Of a stretch of 52,711 nt of DNA, positions 41,619 through 49,900 are shown one piece after another. Source of the stretch: Nostoc sp. NMS2 (GTDB lineage Bacteria; Cyanobacteriota; Cyanobacteriia; Cyanobacteriales; Nostocaceae); contig NZ_JABXKH010000065.1 in the NCBI RefSeq assembly GCF_017115105.1, forward strand, positions 1-52,711, read 5' to 3'. The notes under the pieces were generated by a model, which saw only the letters and a program-made list of their open reading frames with translations, did not search any database and had not been told where the DNA came from. Position numbers and translations under genes: made by a program. Each line of letters starts with the position of its first letter. Position 1 is the first letter of the stretch.

Positions 41619-42548
41619 CTAGTAGTTGTACTCTGGCTTGATATCTCGCAGCATCAGTTCATCAAGCGCTTGTCGGGGTGTGACTTCTCCCTGAAGTAAC
41701 CGATAAACTTGCTCAGTAATTGGAACCGGAATGTTTTGTTGCTTGGCTCGTTGCATCAAAACTTGGCAAGTATTCACTCCTTCGGCTGTTCCTGGTAAAT
41801 TTGCAAGAGTTTCTTTAAGTGTCTTACCACCAGCTAGCTGATAGCCGACTTGGTAATTGCGGCTTAAGGGACTATTGCAGGTTGCTAACAAGTCTCCAAG
41901 ACCCGATAATCCATAAAATGTTTCCGTCTTTGCACCCCAGTCGTTACCGATGCGAACCATTTCTGTAAGTCCACGGGTGACTAAAGCAGCTTTGGCATTG
42001 GTTCCTAGATGTAAACCATCGCACACACCAGCTGCGATCGCAATCACATTTTTTAGCGTTCCCCCCAGTTCCACCCCCAAGGGGTCGGGATTGGTATATA
42101 CCCGAAAACGATGAGAAGAAAATACTAACTGCACTACTTCCGCAGCTGTGGGAATATTACTGGCTACCACAGTTGCGGCTGGTAACTCTAGTTGAATTTC
42201 TTTGGATAAATTAGGCCCAGACAAAACAACCACTGCATGGTTAGGGAATACTGTTTGCCAAATTTGCGACGGCGTGCAGGTGGTTTGGGGATCTAAGCCT
42301 TTCGTCGCCGTCACAAAAATCGTCTCTGGAGAAAGGGGGAAAGACTGGACTTGGGAAGCAACATCTCTCACACCAATCATCGAGATAGCAGATAGGATTA
42401 TTTGGGCATTTTCTAACACTGCTTGGAGAGTTTGGGAACCTTGACGCGACCATACGCGCACCTGATGACCATTCGCTGCGGCGAGATTTGCCAGAGATGC
42501 ACCCCAAGCACCTGCACCAAGAATTGCTACAGATTTTGAATTAGTCAT
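41619..42548 (-). CDS. gpsA: Glycerol-3-phosphate dehydrogenase [NAD(P)+]
   Basis: A 309-residue enzyme that makes sn-glycerol 3-phosphate from dihydroxyacetone phosphate for membrane lipid synthesis. The N-terminal Rossmann domain begins SVAILGAGAWGASLANLAAANGHQ in two pieces (GAGAWG fingerprint), then FVTATKGLDPQT, SGPNLSKEI and the catalytic lysine in GTLKNVIAIAAGVCDG. The C-terminal helical domain has YGLSGLGDLLATC and RNYQVGYQLAGG. Length is that of the family. It is cytoplasmic. The lipA gene lies upstream on the same strand, separated by a 91-bp MITE-like element, so a shared transcript would pass through it. Confidence 0.93.
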   Translation of the reverse strand: MTNSKSVAILGAGAWGASLANLAAANGHQVRVWSRQGSQTLQAVLENAQIILSAISMIGVRDVASQVQSFPLSPETIFVTATKGLDPQTTCTPSQIWQTVFPNHAVVVLSGPNLSKEIQLELPAATVVASNIPTAAEVVQLVFSSHRFRVYTNPDPLGVELGGTLKNVIAIAAGVCDGLHLGTNAKAALVTRGLTEMVRIGNDWGAKTETFYGLSGLGDLLATCNSPLSRNYQVGYQLAGGKTLKETLANLPGTAEGVNTCQVLMQRAKQQNIPVPITEQVYRLLQGEVTPRQALDELMLRDIKPEYNY

Positions 42549-42607
42549 TAATCACCATTCTCCCCATCACCCAATCACCCCATTCTCTTAGCAATCTAAA
42601 ATCTAAT

Positions 42608-42698
42608 AGGACTTACGCAAAACTACACGCTGTAGGGGCAATTCATGAATTGCCCCTACCGAAAAATCAAGGTTTGGGCTATTTTTTGCGTAAGTCCT
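42608..42698. mobile_element. 91-bp MITE-like element between gpsA and lipA
   Basis: Terminal inverted repeats AGGACTTACGCAAAA (42608-42622) and TTTTGCGTAAGTCCT (42684-42698) are exact complements. Inside is a 28-bp palindrome beginning GTAGGGGCAATTCA (42632-42659). There is no coding capacity. The degenerate relative at 8791-8871 shares the ends and the palindrome. A short target duplication is not clear. Confidence 0.75.
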
Positions 42699-42706
42699 GT
42701 CTAAAA

Positions 42707-43579
42707 TTAGCTCCGGGGATAACGTTCCATTAATTCCCTGACTTGCTCTGCATGATATGAGCTTCTTGTCAATGGAGAAGAAACAATTTGTAAAAATCCG
42801 ATTTCTTCGCCGAATGCTTTCCAAGCAGCAAATTGTTCTGGGTTGATAAATTCATTTACTTGTAAATGTTTTTGACTGGGTTGGAGGTATTGCCCAATGG
42901 TCAAAATGTCGCAATCTACGGTTCGTAAGTCTTGCATGACTTGGCGAATTTCGGCATCAGTTTCACCGAGTCCAACCATGATGCCGGATTTGGTGTATGT
43001 ACTAGGAGAAAGTTGGCGAGTTCGCTGTAATAATTCTAATGTGCGATCGTAGTTTCCTTGAGGACGCACCCGGCGATACAGGCGTGGAACAGTTTCGGTA
43101 TTGTGGTTTAATACCTCTGGTGCAGCTTGTAGAATCAACTCTAGAGCATTCCAATTACCGCACAAGTCAGGAATTAGTACTTCAATTGTGGTGTTAGGTG
43201 AAACAGTACGAACCGCATCAATACACGCCACAAACTGAGATGCACCACCATCAAACAAGTCATCTCGATTTACAGAAGTGATTACTACATGATTAAGGTT
43301 CATGCGGCGAACAGCTTCTGCCAGTCGTGCAGGTTCTGTGGGGTCTAGTGGTTTGGGTTTTTTCTCAAAATCAATATCGCAGTAGGGACAAGCGCGTGTG
43401 CAAGCCGGGCCCATAATCAAAAACGTAGCAGTACCGGCATTGAAGCATTCGCCAATATTCGGACAGGATGCTTCCTCACAAACTGTATTGAGGGATAAAT
43501 CCCGCAAAATGTCTTTAACGTTACCGATGCGCTCACGCCCAGGTGCTTTTACCCGCAACCAGTCTGGTTTTACAGTCAC
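42707..43579 (-). CDS. lipA: Lipoyl synthase
   Basis: A 290-residue radical-SAM enzyme that inserts two sulfurs into the octanoyl group on lipoate-dependent complexes. The auxiliary cluster is bound by Cys34, Cys39 and Cys45 ([12 protein letters not shown]) and the radical-SAM cluster by Cys60, Cys64 and Cys67 (CTRACPYC). Other landmarks are [37 protein letters not shown] and the final RSSYHAEQV with its serine ligand. Length is normal for the family. The gene is upstream of gpsA on the same strand. A plausible start is ATG 43579 ([14 protein letters not shown]). Confidence 0.95.
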   Translation of the reverse strand: MTVKPDWLRVKAPGRERIGNVKDILRDLSLNTVCEEASCPNIGECFNAGTATFLIMGPACTRACPYCDIDFEKKPKPLDPTEPARLAEAVRRMNLNHVVITSVNRDDLFDGGASQFVACIDAVRTVSPNTTIEVLIPDLCGNWNALELILQAAPEVLNHNTETVPRLYRRVRPQGNYDRTLELLQRTRQLSPSTYTKSGIMVGLGETDAEIRQVMQDLRTVDCDILTIGQYLQPSQKHLQVNEFINPEQFAAWKAFGEEIGFLQIVSSPLTRSSYHAEQVRELMERYPRS

Positions 43580-43717
43580 AATCCGCTTTTACCACTAGAG
43601 TTATACAAATTTAATCGTAGCAAGCAAAGCCTTGGGTGAAGCAATCATATATATAGATGTAATTCTGTCATTGGGCACGGGTTGTGATATTCTTAATTTA
43701 CAATGCCATTTTCATGG

Positions 43718-43791
43718 CGGGATGTGGCGCAGCTTGGTAGCGCACTTCGTTCGGGACGAAGGGGCCGCTGGTTCGAATCCAGTCATCCCGA
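43718..43791 (+). tRNA. tRNA-Pro (CGG anticodon)
   Basis: A 74-nt cloverleaf: acceptor CGGGATG (43718-43724) pairs with CATCCCG (43784-43790), discriminator A. The D arm contains GCGCAGCTTGGTAGCGC. The anticodon arm is CTTCG-TTCGGGA-CGAAG with CGG in the loop (codon CCG, proline). The T arm has GGTTCGAATCC. CCA is not encoded. An open frame on the minus strand (43712-43912) is its shadow. Confidence 0.96.
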
Positions 43792-43932
43792 TTAGTTGAA
43801 ATAGAACAATATAAAAAATAGCTGGGCTTTCTATCTGACTTTGAGACAAATAGTTGTGTACCTCATCAAGTAGCTTTCCTGCTGTAATATCCCCAAGCAA
43901 GAGTTCCTTCAAAGCCTCAGACGATTAAAGTT

Positions 43933-45249
43933 TTACTGGCGACTTCGGCTGCTTAATTCAGTAGCTTCTCTCTGGGACTTCAGTTGAGATGCAATTAGGG
44001 GAACTTTTGGAGCCAGAAAAAATCCAATTAAACTGGCAAATAGGATTGGTGTAAAGGGACTCAAGTTAGTCAATTTTGACAGCAGCAAAGTCGTACTTAT
44101 AGGTGTGCGCGTTACGGCTGCATTGACAGCCGCCATTGTACAAATCATGGCAAGGGCGGGATTAAGTCCCGGAATTAAGACTGCCACTGCTTTACCAATA
44201 CAAGCACCTGTGAAAAATAAGGGGATGATGAATCCACCACGCCACCCACCTGTTACCGTAATGCTAATGGCAGCCATTTTACCAAGAGCTAGAGTTAAGA
44301 GAAAAACAGCACCAAAGCTAGTAGTGAGGACTGATTCTAACTCTTCATGTCCAAAATAACGGGTTAGGGGTAATAAAACTGCTAAAGTGCCAAGTGCGAA
44401 TCCTGCTAGTGTTGTGCGTACATAAATGGGGCCGGGAATTCGAGCAAACAAGTAATCGCAGCCCCGAAAAATGCCCATAAAAATCCATCCCGCCACCGCC
44501 CCAATGATGCCGAAGATGATCGCGATCGCAAAATCATCAATTTTTTCTAGGTGGTACTGGGGAAAATACCAAGTGGGTGCAATTCCCAAATGTGTAATTG
44601 CTGCAAATACCAGATAACTAGCGCAACTAGAAACAATGGCTGGCATCAAGGCTTCGTAATATTCCACAATATGCTGATGGTGCAAAATCTCCAGGGCGAA
44701 CATTGCACCGCCAAGAGGTGCGCCAAACAAGGCAGTGAAACCAGCCGCCATCGCTGCTAAACTCATAGTTCTGAGGTCTTCACCCTGGAGTTTTAAGCGA
44801 TCGGCAACCCAAGTCCCAAAAGAACCTGTTACCTGTACCAGTGGTGCTTCTGGGCCAGCACTACCGCCTGCCGATATGCTGATTAGAGAAGCAAGAATCA
44901 TTGAGGGATTTTTGCGAACATCTAGGCGTCCGCCACGAAAATGGATATTATCAACAATCAAGGCAATTTCACCGGGATTTCCCAAAAAATGAATCATCAG
45001 CCCGATAACTAAACCGCTAAGTGGCATCACTATCAGGAGGTTAAAACCTTCAAATCGTTGCAGTTGGTGCGTTAAAAACTCTAGAACATTCCAGTACAAC
45101 GCCGCAAATAGACCACCAGCAGTCCCCACAAGTACCCAGCGGATCACCCACTGCGAAATCATCAGGGGATTACGCTTTACCAGTCCAAAAAGTTGAACAA
45201 ATGTCCAGCGTTGAGTTTCATTGGTAGCGGGAGGCTTGTTTGGTAACAC
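43933..45249 (-). CDS. Chloride channel (ClC) family protein
   Basis: A 438-residue membrane protein of the voltage-gated chloride channel/transporter family. The selectivity and gating motifs are GSAGPEAPLVQ (glutamate of the GxEGP-type motif kept, with A for G), the second GxFxP-like motif GWRGGFIIP, and the helix core ALFGAPLGGAMFALEILHHQ. It has the ClC fold of paired inverted repeats and no CBS domain. ClC proteins exchange Cl- for H+ or conduct Cl-; which type is not clear from this sequence. It is located in a membrane. A GGAGGCTTG-type region is upstream of the ATG at 45249 but not at usual spacing. The gene lies on the minus strand, 141 bp from tRNA-Pro. Confidence 0.9.
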   Translation of the reverse strand: MLPNKPPATNETQRWTFVQLFGLVKRNPLMISQWVIRWVLVGTAGGLFAALYWNVLEFLTHQLQRFEGFNLLIVMPLSGLVIGLMIHFLGNPGEIALIVDNIHFRGGRLDVRKNPSMILASLISISAGGSAGPEAPLVQVTGSFGTWVADRLKLQGEDLRTMSLAAMAAGFTALFGAPLGGAMFALEILHHQHIVEYYEALMPAIVSSCASYLVFAAITHLGIAPTWYFPQYHLEKIDDFAIAIIFGIIGAVAGWIFMGIFRGCDYLFARIPGPIYVRTTLAGFALGTLAVLLPLTRYFGHEELESVLTTSFGAVFLLTLALGKMAAISITVTGGWRGGFIIPLFFTGACIGKAVAVLIPGLNPALAMICTMAAVNAAVTRTPISTTLLLSKLTNLSPFTPILFASLIGFFLAPKVPLIASQLKSQREATELSSRSRQ

Positions 45250-45551
45250 TGCTTATTTCCTAATTTAGTGAAACGGAAAGTACTGAATATTTACGCTTTT
45301 TATGGTACGGGCTATTTAGTTTAGCTTAAACAAAAAGAAGCCCCACATCTGACCCGTAAGGGCAGTGTGGGATGAATTTTTGGGCGACAACGAATTGACC
45401 CATAACCAATACGCCCAACCTTGCTTGTCTAGTAGGGTTACGCTATCGGTCACGCCTTTATTACCTACCACTGTGTGAAATAAGTCTCAAGATAGTGTGT
45501 GCCTCACCACAGAAGGATTTAAGCTTGGCGTATAAGTTTTGGGAAATAGTG
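45250..45551. other. Spacer with a hairpin upstream of the ClC gene
   Basis: About 300 bases. The hairpin CCCACATCTGACCC / GGGCAGTGTGGG (45342-45371) ends in T-rich tracts on both strands and may stop transcription of the minus strand before the ClC gene or of the plus strand. Otherwise nothing identified. Confidence 0.45.
45342..45371. terminator. Candidate bidirectional terminator hairpin
   Basis: Imperfect stem of CCCACA/TGTGGG and CTG/CAG, CCC/GGG with a GTAA loop. On the minus strand it is followed by CTTCTTTTTG. Weakly supported. Confidence 0.4.
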
Positions 45552-45749
45552 ATGAATAAGGAAACAGTTCCTAATCAAGCTGAAAAATCGAATCCAGAAG
45601 GTGAACCATCGCAACTAAGTCCAGAGGTACTGGACAAAATCAAACACCCTGCGAGAATCGACGATGTTATTCGGGAGCAATCGCCAGAAGAACGCAAGAG
45701 TAACCCAGCTTTAGTACCAGAAATGATTGATGATTCAACCGAGCAGTGA
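45552..45749 (+). CDS. Small conserved hypothetical protein
   Basis: A 65-residue hydrophilic, acidic protein from ATG 45552: MNKETVPNQAEKSNPEGEPS, then QLSPEVLDKIKHPARIDDVI and REQSPEERKSNPALVPEMID. It has no membrane helix. The phrase SPEVLDKIKHPARIDDV is well structured and I recognise it in small Nostoc proteins without known function. A longer frame (from 45495) includes 19 odd residues and is less likely. The role cannot be told from its surroundings. Confidence 0.55.
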   Translation: MNKETVPNQAEKSNPEGEPSQLSPEVLDKIKHPARIDDVIREQSPEERKSNPALVPEMIDDSTEQ

Positions 45750-46987
45750 GCGGGTTGACGATGGAGTAATCTAAAAGCTCAGGTTTGTAACTTTTTAGAG
45801 AAGTGGATAATCTTGTTAGTAATTGGTAGCTGCCTAAGATTATGCAGTTTTTCTTGATATACTTCCGGCGTGTTGATGCTTAATAGCACCGCCGGAATAT
45901 CGAGTTTCACTTGATGAATTACTGGATAAACTTATCTGATATTTTGTAAGTGCGTTCACGTAGTGTGTCGTAGACATTCGCATCCCATTACTGAATAAAA
46001 ATTGATGCCTCATAGTATCGGGAGCATCCACTTTTGGAAGAAACACTGGGCGATTGGAATAGAGCCTCCGGCACGCTGACGCGAACGCGGCTACACAAAC
46101 GAAGTCCGCCTACGCGGACTCTTCTGAAACCCGCGCAGGCGGGTTTAGTTTGTATAGCCCCAGACTTCTAGTCTGAGGGCGATCTGCCAAAACGGGATGC
46201 TCCCCATAGTATCTTTGTAGCTGGGTGCATTAATCAACCCTAGATTGTCTTTTTTAAATTAAAAATAAGCTAATTTTTTCCAATTATTCAAACCACGATG
46301 ATTAAGCTGTAATCCATAATTTGTCTAAATAGATTCAGCCTAATACACTATACATAAAATTAGTATTAATTGAGTAAAAATTGCTGCCCAGATGCCCGAC
46401 TTCTTCAAGAACGGGGAATCTAAATCTAGCTTCAGGAATTTCATTCAACTCTACATTACTCTTTAATCTAAAATTACTTCCTGTCATCTATACTAAGTTA
46501 GATTATACAGAGTTTTAATTTTCTAACCAAGGTTGTATATAGCGTTTTCTAGTCTGCTGAGGTACAAATCTCTGCGTACCTTTGCGCTTTACTTTGCGTC
46601 CCTTTGCGTTTCAAAATATTATCTGTACCTCACTTAACTGGGAATTGCCATATACAGGAGTTATCACAAAATAAATTCAGGAATTATGCAAGATTATGGA
46701 ATAACATGAAATATTTACAAAGCGTCTCATTGGGGCAACTTCTCCTGGAGAATAGAAGCAGCTTGCCGCAAAGTTCTTGCGAAAGTCTTCATATTATGAA
46801 ACCATAGTTTGTAACTTACTGATACAACTACGGCTAGTACAGCACGGCGTAAATAAACCACCTATTCCAAATCAACGAAACGCCTACGTTGTATTCATTT
46901 TTAATTTTTAATTTTTAATTCAGCCTTGCGGTACTAGCCTGTCTCTCGGCTCACTCCAGAAAAAAAGTACTGGTACTAGTAACGATA
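45750..46987. other. 1.2-kb repeat-rich intergenic region before tamB
   Basis: No credible gene. Repeats seen: GAGCCTCCGGCACGCTGACG (about 46063), ACGAAGTCCGCCTACGCGGA (46099), GCGCAGGCGGGTTTAGTTTG (46134), TGCCCGACTTCTTCAAGAAC (46393), CTCTGCGTACCTTTGCGCTT (46570), and CAGCACGGCGTAAATAAAC (46838). TTTTTAATTTTTAATTTTTA precedes the tamB start. A 67-residue frame at 46604-46807 begins inside a repeat and is not accepted as a gene. Confidence 0.55.
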
Positions 46988-49900
46988 ATGACGCGCTCTC
47001 CAAATTCAAAAAATAATCAGGAACCATCTAATCCTCGTTTATGGCTCCTCCTCTTAGGACGTACCAGTTTGGCTCTCTGTGTCGTTTTGCTGGTTGGAAT
47101 TGCAGTAGGTGCTTGGTGGGCTAGAAACTATGTATATAAGGATTTAGCGCCATTAGTGCAGCAAAATCTGGAACAATTGCTTGGGCGGCCAGTAAAAGTA
47201 GGGAAAGTTGAACGTTTTTCGCTCTCTAGTCTGAGATTTAGCTCTTTATCTATACCCGCAACTCCCACCGATGCAGACGAGGTGGTAGCAAAAGCCTTAG
47301 AGGTGCAGTTCTCGCCCTTGGAACTTCTCTTAACCCGAAAACTAGCATTAAATGTAACGCTGGTTAAGCCCAATGTCTACATCCAACAGGATCGAGATGG
47401 GCGTTGGGTTACAGCCCAAGTTAAGGCTGGAGAAGGAAAAGGTGCTATTCAAACCGAATTGCAAACACTTCAGATTCAAGATGGAAATGTGGAGTTGATG
47501 CCGTTCGCCGCACCAACTAGACCGAAAGGTTCAGTAATATTAAATCAAGTTGGTGGTGTTGCCCGATTTTTTGATCAAAATCAAAGGATTGGTTATGACA
47601 TTAATGCTCAACTCGCTAGGGGAGGCGGAGTTAAAATTGCTGGTGAAACACAACTAAAAGCTCAAAAAACTAGCCTAAATCTTTCAACACAAAATTTACA
47701 AGCATCTGATATAAGTCGATTAATACAGTTACCAATTGCCTTGCAAGCAGGGTATTTAAATGCTGACTTAGGGGTTCAGATTCCACCAAAACTTTCAGAA
47801 ATAGCTGTTACGGGAACGGCTACTGCTAATCAAGTCACTGCTAAAATTCAAAATATTCCTCAGCAGGTTTCTAATTTTAATGGAAGATTTTCATTTCAAG
47901 GCCGGACAGTTGCTTTAGAAAATTTAAGTACGAACTTTGGCAAAGTTCCCATTCTGGCTAATGGAACAATTAATACTCAAACTGGTTTTAATGTCTCTGC
48001 TCAGATAAAACCAGTCAGTGCTAAAAATATTTTAGATACATTGAATGTAAATTCGTCAGTCCCAGCTAGTGGCGAAATTCAAGCAAATATTCAGGTGTTA
48101 GGCGCACTTCAAAAACCAGTCCTTAGCGGTACAGTAAGCAATACAAAACCTATTCAAGTTGACCGCGTTCTCTTCAAAGCTGTCAATACTGATTTCCGCT
48201 TGAATGTCTCTCAAACAGCATCTCAACTTGCTGTCTCCAATTTGAAAATAGTCCCCGCAGCCGGTGGTCAAATCACAGGTGGCGGTCAAGCTAATTTAGG
48301 AGTCAAAAGCGACGTAAGATTTAATGCTCAAGTTGACGGTGTATCCGGGGATATATTAGCGCGTGGCTATGATGTTAGTCTACCGATCGCAGTTGGCAAT
48401 ATTTCAGCAAAAGCACAAATTTCTGGCTCACTTGGCAAACAGCCATTAAACCTTGATGTTTCCAGTGTTCAGGTAACGCCACCAACAGGAGGGCAAATTA
48501 CAGCCAGTGGTCAAATTCAACTAGCTCCCCAAGGTCAAGTAGATATAGGTATTCAAGCTCAAGGTTTACCAGGAAATGCGATCGCTCAAGGTTACAATAT
48601 TTCAACTCCTTTGAATCTTGGTGGTATATCTGCGAACGCTAAAGTTTCTGGTTCTCTGGATAAACCCTTAAACGTTAATGTGGCTCGCATTCAAGCAAAT
48701 CCAGAGGTGGGAGGGCAAGTAATCGCTAGCGGTCAACTTCAGCTTGCACCCCAAGGTAGGGTAGCATTTAATGTGCAAGCCCAAAATTTACCAGGGGATG
48801 CGATCGCAAAAGCGTACAAATCCTCACCCAGCATCACCATTGGGAACGTATCGGCAAATGCCAATATTTCCGGCACTCTGAGCAACCTGCAAGCAGTAGC
48901 GCAGGTGCAAGCGCCTACAGCGACCTATCCCACTACCGGAAGGGTTGTTGCTGCTAAACAAGGAGAGAATATCCTGTTACCAGGTGCAGTGTTTAACGTC
49001 GCAGGCGGGACAATCGTGGCTCAAGGTCAACTTGCACAACAACGTTGGCAAGGAGTTGTCAAGACTTCTCAAATTCAACTCAATCGGTTTTCACCACAAC
49101 TGCGAGGACGGCTCAATAGCAATATTCAGTTAGCAGGCACAACAAAATCTTTCCAGCTTGCAGATATTCGCGCCGCCGGACAAATCCGCCTTTCCCAAGG
49201 GGTAGCGCTACTGGCAAAACCGCTTACGGCTCAATTTCAATGGAATGGACAGCAGATTATAGTTGAAAACGCAAGTACCCCAGGATTGAGTGCTAATGGT
49301 GCGATCGCAATTCAGTCTCCACCAACAGGCGCACCTAAAATTGCTGGATTTGATTTAAACGTACTGGCACAGAATTTTAACTTAAAAAATACTGGCTTTC
49401 AAGTTCCTGGAGACGTAGCTTTAGCGGGGCTACTTGATTTTAATGGAAAAGTTACAGGTAATCTCGATGTTCCGCAAGCTAACGGCAATATCCGACTGCG
49501 AAATTTCCAGGTTAGTGATTTAGCGTTTGACCCACTTTTAACCGGAAACGTGAATTTTCAAGGGGGACAGGGAGCAAGTCTGCGATTAGCTGGGAAACAA
49601 GACAGAATTGCCCTTAACCTGGGTGCAGATTATCGTCCAACTTCATTTTTAGTTCGGCGGGATGGCGCACTCACCACAGGTAGAACCGAGGGAGAGAACT
49701 TGCTTATCAACGCCCAACAGTTTCCTATAGCTTTGATTGGGGGCTTTTTACCTAACAATCAGTTGAAACCTTTAGGGGGACAGCTATCGGGAAATTTAGT
49801 TGTCAACCTTAATAATTATGCAGTTGCGGGAGACGTTGCGATCGCCGGGCCTCGTGTTGCCAGAGTTGCAGCAGATGAATTTCGCGGCACTATTAATTAT

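Noticed and set aside
43712..43912. 66-residue minus-strand frame ending TGFEPAAPSSRTKCATKL
   Set aside because: It is the antisense translation of tRNA-Pro, a well-known false gene; the cloverleaf explains the sequence.
46604..46807. 67-residue frame before tamB
   Set aside because: It starts inside the TTTGCGCTTTACTTTGCG repeat, has an irregular composition and matches no family I know.
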